NCBI RefSeq assembly: GCF_022829545.1
Contig: NZ_JAKSYM010000391.1
Coordinates: 92,470-156,469 of the forward strand
DNA length: 64,000 bases
Reading direction: 5' to 3'
Source: Methylobacterium sp. J-030
GTDB lineage: Bacteria; Pseudomonadota; Alphaproteobacteria; Rhizobiales; Beijerinckiaceae
This document shows positions 17,972-25,640 of this stretch, piece by piece. Position 1 is the first letter of the stretch; every line of letters begins with the position of its first letter. The notes beneath the pieces are model-generated. The model saw nothing but the letters and a program-made list of their open reading frames with translations. It was not told where the DNA came from and searched no databases. Made by a program: the position numbers and the translations under genes.

Positions 17972-18979
17972 ATGGTCGCCCCCTTCCGATCCGCCGCGCT
18001 GCTCTTGGCTGCCGCGCTGCTCCTGGCTGCCGCGCTGCTCTGCGCCCCGGCATGGGCCAACGACAGCGCCTCCGAACTCGATGCCGGCGGTCTGATCCTC
18101 GTGCCGGAGCCGGGCATCGCCCTGGCGCGCGAGGATCTGTCGATCGGCCGCGCGCGGATCGACGTCGCCTACGTGTTCCGCAACCAAGTGGACGAGGCGC
18201 GGACGGTGCGGATCGCCTTCCCGCTGCCGCCGATCGACGGCCGCCTGCTCGGCTTCGCGGCCCTCAAGCTGCCGCAGCCCGACCGGACGAACTTCGTCGG
18301 CTTCACCGTCACGGTGGACGGCCGTCCGGTCGCGCCGGAGCTGGAGGAGCGCGCCTTCGTGGGCGAGCGCGAGGTGACCGACCTGCTGCGCCGCCACGGC
18401 CTGCCGCTCAACCCGCTGCGCTTCACTGAGCTGGAAGCCGCCCACAAGCGGATCGACACGGCCACCTGGGTGGAGCTGGTCAAGGCCGGCCTGTTCCCCG
18501 ACGACCCGGAGATGTCCGAGGGGCTCTGGCGCAGCGAGGCGAAGTTCCACTGGCTGCAGACCTTCCCGGCGGGGAAGGAGGTCCGGATCGCGCACGGCTA
18601 CGCCCCGGTGAGCGGGTTCCACCGGCTCGACCTGAAGGAGGCGTTCCGCCAAGGCTACCGCGCGACCTACTGCCTGGACGATCCCGGGCTCGCGGCGATC
18701 CGGCGCCTGCGCGCGAGGGCACCGGACGCGCGCGGCTCCCTGCGGGCCTTCGTGGTGCCCTACATCGTGACCACGGCGCGCAACTGGGCCGCGCCGATCG
18801 GGCGCTTCACCCTGACGGTGGACAAGGGGATTCCGGAGGCGGTCGTGAGCTTCTGCCGCACGGGGATCCGGAAGGTCGGGCCGACCCGATACCGCTGGGA
18901 GGCCCGGGACTACATCCCCGATCACGACCTCCGGGTCCTGTTCGTCCTGCCCGGGCCGGGTCCGATGGGGATCCGGTAG
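17972..18979 (+). CDS. DUF4424 domain protein, secreted
   Basis: 335 residues. A signal peptide is built from a small duplication (LLLAAALLLAAALL) and ends near AWAND. The mature part begins SASELDAGGLILVPEPGI followed by ALAREDLSIGRARIDVAYVF, the typical DUF4424 start, and later has HWLQTFPAGKEVRIAHGYAP. These exported proteins are widespread in alphaproteobacteria and of unknown function. The ATG at 17972 is preferred to 17945 because it directly precedes the signal peptide. Confidence 0.85.
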   Translation: MVAPFRSAALLLAAALLLAAALLCAPAWANDSASELDAGGLILVPEPGIALAREDLSIGRARIDVAYVFRNQVDEARTVRIAFPLPPIDGRLLGFAALKLPQPDRTNFVGFTVTVDGRPVAPELEERAFVGEREVTDLLRRHGLPLNPLRFTELEAAHKRIDTATWVELVKAGLFPDDPEMSEGLWRSEAKFHWLQTFPAGKEVRIAHGYAPVSGFHRLDLKEAFRQGYRATYCLDDPGLAAIRRLRARAPDARGSLRAFVVPYIVTTARNWAAPIGRFTLTVDKGIPEAVVSFCRTGIRKVGPTRYRWEARDYIPDHDLRVLFVLPGPGPMGIR

Positions 18980-19128
18980 GGCGTCTTCCTGTCGGCGGCG
19001 GGACGTGACGCCGACCCCTCTCCCCGCAAGCCCGCCAAGAGCGCGGCGAAAGCCGCGGACCCGACGCAAACGCGGAGGGCCAGACCTCGCGGCCCGGCCC
19101 TCCGGAAAACCCCGACCCTGCGGCCGGC

Positions 19129-19896
19129 TTACTTCGGGGCCGCGGCGCCGGCGGCCGGGGCCGCGCCGCCCTGCTGCTCCAGCTTCTTGCGCATGTCCTC
19201 GGAGCGCTTCTCCAGCTCCGCCTGAAGCTTCTTCTGCTGCTCCTCCAGGACCTTCGGGTCGATCGCCGGGCCGTCGAAGGCCTTGCCGAAGCCCGCCAGC
19301 GGCACCGCGAAGGTGACCTCGCGCTGGGTCTGGTTCTGCACCGAGACGTTCAGCGTGGTGCCCTTCTTCATCGCCGCCACGACGCCGGCATCGACGCCCC
19401 CGGCCTCGGCGAAGCAGCCGTTCGGGAAGCAGACCGCGAAGCGGCCCGCCGTGGCCCCCTGGCCATCGACGTTGAAGCGGATGCCCGGCTGCAGCAACAG
19501 GCCAAGCGGCAGCAGGTAGCGCACCACGCGCACCTCCTGCTTCTGGGCGGCGTTCTTCATCTCGTAGACCGCCACCGCCAGCACCGGCTGGCCCTGGTCG
19601 GACACGAAGTCGCGGGTCGTGTAGCAGATGTCTGTGCCCGAGCCCTGATCCTTGCCGCAGACCTTGGTCCAGTCGGCCTGGCTCGGCTCGGACTTCACGG
19701 CCACGATCTGCGGGCCGGTCTGGGCCGCCGGGGTGTTGGCGGCGGGGGTGCCGCCCGGGGCGGTTGGGGCCGGCGCGACCGGGGCGGGGGCCGCGGGCTT
19801 CTTCGGCTGCGCCAGGGCCGGGGCGGACGCGAGGCCGAGGCCCGTGAGACCGAGGAGGGCGGCGCGCACGAGCGTCGCGGGGCGGGTGAAGGACAT
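19129..19896 (-). CDS. ialB: Invasion-associated locus B (IalB) family protein
   Basis: 255 residues with a signal peptide (LLGLTGLGLASAPALA) and a Pro/Ala-rich linker. The IalB core follows: ADWTKVCGK, then DICYTTRDFVSDQGQPVLAVAVYE and the Cys pair in FAVCFPNGCFAEAG. The C-terminus holds a Lys/Glu coiled segment (EEQQKKLQAELEKRSEDMRKKL). IalB proteins are periplasmic or surface proteins, named from Bartonella invasion but common in free-living Rhizobiales, where their role is unclear. The start at 19896 has a GGGGTCAG site. Confidence 0.9.
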   Translation of the reverse strand: MSFTRPATLVRAALLGLTGLGLASAPALAQPKKPAAPAPVAPAPTAPGGTPAANTPAAQTGPQIVAVKSEPSQADWTKVCGKDQGSGTDICYTTRDFVSDQGQPVLAVAVYEMKNAAQKQEVRVVRYLLPLGLLLQPGIRFNVDGQGATAGRFAVCFPNGCFAEAGGVDAGVVAAMKKGTTLNVSVQNQTQREVTFAVPLAGFGKAFDGPAIDPKVLEEQQKKLQAELEKRSEDMRKKLEQQGGAAPAAGAAAPK

Positions 19897-20243
19897 CGGC
19901 TCTGACCCCTTGGAAGCGATTCGGTGTGACGGGTTGATGCGGAGCCGGCCCGGCGGCAGGTCCGCCGGACCGTCCGGATGCGCGCCGCCGTGGCGCGCCG
20001 ACCGGAGCTCCGGATGAAACGGTCCGGCCATCGGGGGGGACGGGCGCCTGACTGCGCGCATCTCCCGCCCCGGCGACCGGGCGGCCTGCCTTTCCCCTGG
20101 AATGAGGCGAAGGCATGACACCGCGGCTTGACACCGCGATCTGACGGGCAGGTGATCACCCTCCGGGCCGCGGCCGGCCCCCGATAGGCCCCTGCCCGCT
20201 TGGCCGCAAGCGCCACGTCGCAAGACCGCGTGATCGGCGCGCC

Positions 20244-20276
20244 CGGCCGGCCCGGCGGAGCCTGCCGGGCCGGCCG
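20244..20276. repeat. 13-bp perfect GC hairpin between ialB and the AMP-binding-like gene
   Basis: CGGCCGGCCCGGC pairs perfectly with GCCGGGCCGGCCG around the loop GGAGCCT. No T-run follows on either strand. A palindrome CGGTTAACCG lies at 20298-20307. The 464-base divergent gap (19897-20360) otherwise holds no gene. Confidence 0.65.
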
Positions 20277-20360
20277 TCACCCGCGGGTCTTAGTGGTCGG
20301 TTAACCGTAATCGGCCGACCATGCCGGCGGTTGTGCAGTATCTGTTCGGGGGGCGGCGGG

Positions 20361-21623
20361 TTGAACGCGTTCGCGGTGGCCGAGAGGGCGGTCGAGGCCG
20401 CACCGGACGCGTCCGCGCGGTCCGGCGGCCTGCCGGGCGGCCTGTCGGCCTGCCTGTTCGCTGCGGCGCGCGCCGCGCCGCAGCGCACGGCCCTGCGTGA
20501 TTCGGGCGACCGGGCCGCGTGGTGCGGGCGCCCGGCGATCACCTGGACCTACGCGGCCGCCGCCGAGATCGTCGGCCGGCTCGCCCGGGGGATCGGCGCG
20601 TGGCGGCTCCCGGCCGGCAGCCGGGTCGGCCTGTGGTTCTCCGGCGGCGCGGAGGCGGCGCTGGCCCACCTCGCCGTCGAGGCGGCCGGGCACCTGCCCT
20701 GCGCGATGCCGGCCGCCTGGGATCCGGGGCAGCTCGCCGCCGGAATCGAGGCCGCCAACCTGCTGGGCGTGCTGACCGAGGGCCGCCGCGGCGTGCGCCG
20801 GCCGGCGGAAGAACTCACCCACGCGGCCATGCGCCAGTTCAGCCTGCGCTACCTCGCCGCCTTCGGCCCCGGCGTGCCGGACGGGGTGATCAGCCTCGAC
20901 GCGATGGCGCTGGAGCGCGGCGTGGCCGAGCCGGCCCCCAGCCGCGGCCTCGTAACCTTCGAAGGCGGCGATCCGGAGCGCCCGGTCTACCGCAGCGCGG
21001 AGGCGCTCGCCGCCGCCATCGCCGCCCATTGCGACGTCCTGCCGCTCACCGCGGACGAGCGGGTCCTGACGCTGCTGCCGGCCCACGACCTGCGCGGGCT
21101 GGTCACCGGCCTCGGCGCGGCGCTTGCGGCCGGTGCCGGCCTGGAGACGGTGATCCCCTTCGAGGAGGCCGGCTTCCGGACCGCCCTGCTGCGGCCCGTG
21201 CCGACCCGGCTCGTCGTCCCCGCCCTGATCGAGCCGGCGCTCGCCGCCCTGCCCCTGCCCTGGACCGTGCGGGTTCTCAACGTGGTGCATCGGGCCCCCG
21301 CTTCCCTGACCCGCCGCGCCGTGCCGGACGGCGAGAAGCCGCGCCTCGATTCGCTGGTCCTCGGGGAGACGGCTGTGGTCACGCGCCCCGGCCTGTCCGA
21401 CCTCGCTGCGACCCTGGCCTATCCGGACCGCGCCCCGCTGCCGCCGGCGCATCTGGCCCTCGCACGGGGGGAGGATGGCGGCCTCGCCTGCCGCGGCCCG
21501 GCCTGCGCGTCGGCACCCCTGCCCCGCGGCGCGACGCCTGAGCCGGAGGCCTGGGCGTGGCGCGGTTCGGGCTACCGGCCGGTCCTGTCCGGCGGGGCCG
21601 CGATCGGTGTCGCGGCGATCTGA
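20361..21623 (+). CDS. Degenerate AMP-binding (acyl-CoA synthetase-like) protein
   Basis: About 420 residues from a TTG at 20361 after a GGCGGG site. The upstream TTG at 20331 is an alternative. The N-terminal part follows ANL enzymes: FAAARAAPQRTALRD, ITWTYAAAAEIVGRLARG, VGLWFSGGAEAALAHLAVEAAGHLP. The phosphate-binding loop (normally YTSGTTGxPK) is missing, with FEGGDPERPVYRSAEALAA in its place, and the C-terminal subdomain is short. It therefore probably cannot adenylate and may serve as a binding or regulatory scaffold. It is followed by a degenerate receiver gene. Confidence 0.6.
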   Translation: MNAFAVAERAVEAAPDASARSGGLPGGLSACLFAAARAAPQRTALRDSGDRAAWCGRPAITWTYAAAAEIVGRLARGIGAWRLPAGSRVGLWFSGGAEAALAHLAVEAAGHLPCAMPAAWDPGQLAAGIEAANLLGVLTEGRRGVRRPAEELTHAAMRQFSLRYLAAFGPGVPDGVISLDAMALERGVAEPAPSRGLVTFEGGDPERPVYRSAEALAAAIAAHCDVLPLTADERVLTLLPAHDLRGLVTGLGAALAAGAGLETVIPFEEAGFRTALLRPVPTRLVVPALIEPALAALPLPWTVRVLNVVHRAPASLTRRAVPDGEKPRLDSLVLGETAVVTRPGLSDLAATLAYPDRAPLPPAHLALARGEDGGLACRGPACASAPLPRGATPEPEAWAWRGSGYRPVLSGGAAIGVAAI

Positions 21624-21784
21624 ACGGCGGCTGCGCGGCGGTTCATCGGGCGCTCAGGCACCGCGGCTAATCTCGCATCTGCACACGGACCGACGGATCC
21701 GATCGGGCCCTTCGCGGGTTCTGCAACGGATTGTGGTCACGGCTATCTTTTCAAGCTGTGCCGGATGGAGTACCGCTCAAGCTC

Positions 21785-22129
21785 ATGGGTGCGCTGCAAC
21801 AAGTGCTCGTGGTCGATGACGGCGTCCGCGCCGTGGACCGGTCCCTCTCGGGCGAGCTCGCCAGTCTCGGCTACGCAAGCGTGACCGCCTCCATGGAGGC
21901 GGCGGACGATGTGCTGGCCGTGATCACGCGGCCGGCCGCCGTGCTGCTCCAGGCCCCGACGCGCCGGGACCCCGCCTATGCCCGCCGCGCCGCCAAGCTG
22001 CGCAGCCATCTGCGCGACCGCGGCATCCCGGTGATCCTGATCGGCGATTCGGCCGAGCCCCGGGCCGGCGGCCCGGTCGACCTTGCCACCCGTCTCGGCG
22101 CCTACGTGGCGGCCCAGCCGGATCTCTGA
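21785..22129 (+). CDS. Receiver-like protein lacking the phosphorylation Asp
   Basis: 114 residues with CheY-like topology. QQVLVVDDGVRAVDRSL gives the N-terminal acidic pair, AAVLLQAPT stands where the phosphorylated Asp should be (Gln instead), and GIPVILIGDS replaces the switch Thr/Lys region. It is thus probably a pseudo-receiver used for protein contacts. It lies 160 bases after the degenerate AMP-binding gene, also on the plus strand. A diverged unrelated alpha/beta protein is possible. Confidence 0.55.
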   Translation: MGALQQVLVVDDGVRAVDRSLSGELASLGYASVTASMEAADDVLAVITRPAAVLLQAPTRRDPAYARRAAKLRSHLRDRGIPVILIGDSAEPRAGGPVDLATRLGAYVAAQPDL

Positions 22130-22198
22130 GGGCCGCCGCTTCCCGCTCGGGTCGAGCGCTTCAGGCCCCGGTATGCGGCCCGAACGCATGGCGCGGAG

Positions 22199-22558
22199 TC
22201 ACGCTGCGATGCGAATTGTCGAGATGATTTCGTCGATCTCGCTCGACAGGCTTCCGTCTTCACCCCGTGCGACGAGGCCCAGTTCGGCCAGGGCGACCAC
22301 GTCTTCATGGACCCGCTTGACATCGCGGCCGAGCGCACGGGCGAGAGGTCGGATGCCGGTCTCGGGCGTCCGCCGGAGATGGCGCAGGAGCTCGTAGCGT
22401 TTCGGCGTCAGCACCGCGCACAGGGCGCTCCAATCCCGGAACAGGATGCGGTCACGCCCGGCGACGGGGTTTCCGGCCTCGGCCATCTTCCAGGCGTCGG
22501 CCACATCCGCCGCGGCTGCGCGCAGATCCCGGCCGACCTCGACCTCAATCTTCGTCAT
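22199..22558 (-). CDS. TumA-type antitoxin, HVO_A0114-like wHTH
   Basis: 119 residues. The winged helix reads LTPKRYELLRHLRRTPETGI, then PLARALGRDVKRVHEDVVAL and LGLVARGEDG, typical of the MarR-like HVO_A0114 antitoxin family. It overlaps the 3' end of the upstream DUF6516 gene by 14 bases in the toxin-first order of TumE-TumA modules. It should bind TumE and repress the operon. Confidence 0.8.
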   Translation of the reverse strand: MTKIEVEVGRDLRAAAADVADAWKMAEAGNPVAGRDRILFRDWSALCAVLTPKRYELLRHLRRTPETGIRPLARALGRDVKRVHEDVVALAELGLVARGEDGSLSSEIDEIISTIRIAA

Positions 22559-22841
22559 GCGTCTTCCTCCAAGTCTCGACGGCTTCGACGAAGTCGGACA
22601 GCAGACGATCGATTACATCGAAGTGGTACGGCACTTCGGCATCCTGATCGTGCCGGTGATCGCCTTTGCCGCGCTCGTTGTCGAAGCCGATCACGCGCAG
22701 GCCGTTCACGACGTGGACGAGGCGGTCCTTGAAACCGTGCCGGGCCGGCGGAACCGGTTCCGGGACCCGCCAGACAACCAGCTCGACAAAATCCCGCTCA
22801 CCGAAAGCCACGCGGCGACGGATGAGAAGTTCCGCCTTCAT
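22545..22841 (-). CDS. TumE-type toxin (DUF6516)
   Basis: 98 residues. MKAELLIRRRVAFGE, then VELVVWRVPEPVPPARHGFK, NERGKGDHRH and the PYHFD region match DUF6516/TumE proteins closely, including the conserved GKGDHRH block. TumE-TumA is a type II toxin-antitoxin family; its biochemical target is not something this sequence reveals. Toxin and antitoxin overlap and are translationally coupled. Confidence 0.82.
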   Translation of the reverse strand: MKAELLIRRRVAFGERDFVELVVWRVPEPVPPARHGFKDRLVHVVNGLRVIGFDNERGKGDHRHDQDAEVPYHFDVIDRLLSDFVEAVETWRKTHDED

Positions 22842-22929
22842 GAGCGCACGATAGGCTGATGCCTGTTGGCGTCAAATGACAGCAGAACGGGCTGTTCTGC
22901 CCTCGGTCAAGAACCGACCGAACCGAGTC

Positions 22930-24144
22930 TCACCGGGCCCCGCGCATCAATTCCGGCGCGCCGAGCCGGGGCAGGACGCCCTCCCGCATCACCAGCCGCC
23001 GCAGGGGCCCGAGCTGCCCCATCGCCAGCAGGCCGAGGCCGCGCAGGGCATCGACCGGCAGCAGGTCGGTGAGCAGGCTGCGGTTGAGGAGGTCCACCGC
23101 GGCGGTGCGCGCCGCCGTGTCGACGCGCCGGGCGCCGGCATAGGCGTCGAGCACCGGGCGGGACCCGGGATCCCGTCCGTCCCGGGCGGCGCGCAGCACC
23201 CCGTCGCGGAGGGTGGCGGCGTCGCGCAGGCCGAGGTTCAGCCCCTGCGCGCCGATCGGCGGGAAGACGTGGGCCGCCTCCCCGATCAGCGCCAGCCGCT
23301 GCGCCACCGGGCGTGCCACCGCCAACCCGCGCATCGGCACGAGGCCGCGCGGGCCGTCGACCCGCATGGCGCCGAGCATCGCCCGGGCCTGGCGCTCCAC
23401 CGCCTGCCCGAGGGCGGCGTCGTCCAAAGCCGCCAGCCGCCGGGCCGCGCCCTCCCCGGTCACCCAGACCAGGCTGGAGCGGTGGCCCCCCGGCAGCGGC
23501 ACCAGCGTGAACGGGCCGGAGCGGGTGTGGAACTCGGTCGACACGTCCCGGTGGTGCCGGTCGTGGGCCAGGATCGTGGTGATCGCGCTCTGCGGGTAGG
23601 TCCAGTCGCGCACGCGCAGGCCGCTCGCGGCCCGCAGCGGCGAGCGGCCGCCGTCGGCGCCCACCACCAGGCGCGCCGCGACCGCCCCACCGCCGGCGAG
23701 GGCGATGCGGGACGCCGCCTCGCCCGCCACGGCGCCGGCGCAATCCGCCTCGACCAGGGTCAGGTTCGGCTGGACCCGGGCACGGGCGCGCAGGCTCTCG
23801 ACGAGACGGGCGCTCTCGACGTTCCACCCGAAGGCGTCGAGGCCGATCTCGGCCGCCTGGAAGCGCACCGGCGGCGGCCGGAACAGGCTGCCGGTGTCGT
23901 CGATGATCTGCAGGGTGCAGAGCGGGCTCGCCTGCGGCGTCACCGCCGCCCAGGCGCCGAGGGCCTCCAGGAAGCGCACCGACCCGTCGAGCAGCGCCAC
24001 GGTCCGCCCGTCCGCCACGGGGGCGTGGCGGCCGACGAGGGCCGTGGGGATCCCCTCCCGGGCGATGGCGAGCGCCGCGGCGAGGCCCGCGGCCCCGGCG
24101 CCGACCACGGCGACGTCGAAGGGTGTGTTGGCGTCCTCGGACAT
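22930..24144 (-). CDS. UbiH/UbiF-family FAD-dependent hydroxylase
   Basis: 404 residues from ATG 24144. Rossmann motif DVAVVGAGAAGLAAALA starts near residue 10. The DG motif is RLVVGADGGRSPLRAA, and the second FAD motif ALIGEAAHVFPPIGAQGLNLGLRDA is specific for UbiH/COQ6-type ubiquinone biosynthesis monooxygenases. The enzyme would hydroxylate the quinone ring in the membrane. Upstream in-frame codons to 24333 have no homology. It stands apart from other ubi genes. Which ring carbon it hydroxylates cannot be told. Confidence 0.9.
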   Translation of the reverse strand: MSEDANTPFDVAVVGAGAAGLAAALAIAREGIPTALVGRHAPVADGRTVALLDGSVRFLEALGAWAAVTPQASPLCTLQIIDDTGSLFRPPPVRFQAAEIGLDAFGWNVESARLVESLRARARVQPNLTLVEADCAGAVAGEAASRIALAGGGAVAARLVVGADGGRSPLRAASGLRVRDWTYPQSAITTILAHDRHHRDVSTEFHTRSGPFTLVPLPGGHRSSLVWVTGEGAARRLAALDDAALGQAVERQARAMLGAMRVDGPRGLVPMRGLAVARPVAQRLALIGEAAHVFPPIGAQGLNLGLRDAATLRDGVLRAARDGRDPGSRPVLDAYAGARRVDTAARTAAVDLLNRSLLTDLLPVDALRGLGLLAMGQLGPLRRLVMREGVLPRLGAPELMRGAR

Positions 24145-24358
24145 GAGATTCTGTTCAGTCCTGCCGGCCTGTCTACGACCAGTCCTATCTGATTTCTTCC
24201 GCCGCTCTGCCAAGTCCAGGGCGCCGGCCGTGGTGCCGCACGGGACGCGGCCGTTTTCATCGCCGAGTTTGCGCCCGCGATCGGTTGAATGGATCTTGAC
24301 GGAACCCGGCTGCACATTTCCGTTGACTTCCACCGACCTGCGGACCGACCGTTAAGCC

Positions 24359-24647
24359 ATGAACCCGAGCGAACGCCGCAGGCTTCTCGCCGCGCGAGGC
24401 TGCACGTTCGGACGGTCTCCGGGTGTGGGTGAAGCTGCCGCTGGAGACCGACCTCAAGGTGAGGCTCTACCGCCTGCTCCGCGGCAAAGGGATCACCCGC
24501 GCGGAACTGCAGCGCCGGCTCGGCTGGAACCGAGCGAGCGTCGACCGGCTCTCCAGGCTCGACCACGGGACGCCGGGCGCGCAGTTCGACGCCGCCTACC
24601 AAGCCCTCGGCTGTGAACTGAACGTCGAGCGCGTTCCGATGCCCTGA
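24359..24647 (+). pseudogene. hicAB deletion remnant: HicA N-terminus followed by HicB C-terminal HTH
   Basis: The ATG at 24359 opens MNPSERRRLLAARGCTF, which reads like the first residues of a HicA mRNA interferase (the MNxxEFRRWLxxQGCTF form), but homology stops after about 18 codons. In another frame, 24423-24647 encodes 74 residues (LPLETDLKVRLYRLL, then GITRAELQRRLGWNRASVDR, then ALGCELNVERV), matching the C-terminal antitoxin HTH of HicB. The HicA active-site His region and the HicB N-domain are both missing. A single internal deletion explains this. The HTH part could still be made from the GTG or TTG near 24423. Confidence 0.65.
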
Positions 24648-24662
24648 GATTCAGCGTCTCCG

Positions 24663-25547
24663 TCACCCCAGGAACGCCGCCAGCTCCGAAAAGACCTCGT
24701 CCGGCCGCTCCTCCTGAAGGGTGTGGCCGCAATCGAGCGCCCGCCCCGAAACATCGGTGGCCTTCGCGCGCCACGTCTCCAGCACGTCGTAGGTCTGGCC
24801 GACCACGCCCATCGCGCCCCAGAGCGCCAGCAGCGGCGCCGTGATCCGCGCCTCCGAATCGGCGGCGTCGTGCTCCAGGTCGATCCCGGCCGCCGCCCGG
24901 TAATCCTCACAGATCGCGTGGCGGCAGGCGGGGTCGGCATAGCAGCGCAGGTATTCGGCAAACAGGTCCGGCGGGGTCGAGCCGGGGGTCTTGGACTGGC
25001 CCTCGACGTGGTGGCGCAGAAAATACGCCGGGTCGGCGCCGATCAGCGTCTCCGGCAGAGGATGGGGCTGGATGAAGAAGAACCACCAGAAGTACCGCGT
25101 CGCGAAGTCCTTGTTGGTGCGCGCGTACATGGTCGCGGTCGGCGCGATGTCGAACAGGGCGATCCGCTCTACCGCCTGGGGATGGTCCAGGGCGAGGCGG
25201 TGGGCGACGCGCCCGCCCCGGTCGTGGCCGACGACGGCGAATCGGTCGTGGCCCAGCGCCCGCATCACCGCCACCGCGTCGGCCGCCATGGCGCGCTTGG
25301 CGTAGTTGGCGTGGCGCGCGCCGCCCGGGGGCTTTGACGAATCGCCGTAGCCGCGCAGGTCCATGGCGACGACCGTGCGGGTCTCCGCGAGCCGCGGGGC
25401 GACGTGGAGCCACGTCGACAGGGTCTGCGGGTGGCCGTGCAGCAGCAGCACCGGCGGCCCGGAGCCGGCCGCGCGAGCGTTGATCGTCACCCCGGGGGCG
25501 GTCTCGATCCGGTGTCGCGCGAAGCCCGGCAGGAAGTCGCTGGCCAT
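24663..25547 (-). CDS. Alpha/beta hydrolase of the fluoroacetate/haloacetate dehalogenase family
   Basis: 294 residues. VLLLHGHPQTLSTWLHVAP, VVAMDLRGYGDSSKP, VVGHDRGGRVAHRLALDHP (nucleophile Asp109 with Arg110/Arg113), LFDIAPT (Asp133), ICEDYRA and DCGHTLQEE (catalytic His) match fluoroacetate dehalogenases. In the enzyme from Rhodopseudomonas, as I recall it, a His-Trp pair stabilises the leaving halide. Here the corresponding text is RYFWWFFFIQP, so His is replaced by Trp. Haloacid or another ester-like substrate is therefore open. Divergent from recG, 93 bases between starts. Confidence 0.82.
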   Translation of the reverse strand: MASDFLPGFARHRIETAPGVTINARAAGSGPPVLLLHGHPQTLSTWLHVAPRLAETRTVVAMDLRGYGDSSKPPGGARHANYAKRAMAADAVAVMRALGHDRFAVVGHDRGGRVAHRLALDHPQAVERIALFDIAPTATMYARTNKDFATRYFWWFFFIQPHPLPETLIGADPAYFLRHHVEGQSKTPGSTPPDLFAEYLRCYADPACRHAICEDYRAAAGIDLEHDAADSEARITAPLLALWGAMGVVGQTYDVLETWRAKATDVSGRALDCGHTLQEERPDEVFSELAAFLG

Positions 25548-25640
25548 GGGTGTCGGTCTCCTGCCTCCATCCCGATGCACTGGCGCGCCGGGATGCACCG
25601 GATGATAAGGCGCCTCCGGCACCATGTCCGCCGAACCGCC

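Noticed and set aside
20244..20276. Strong GC hairpin as a terminator
   Set aside because: No T-run on either strand, and both flanking genes start rather than end here.
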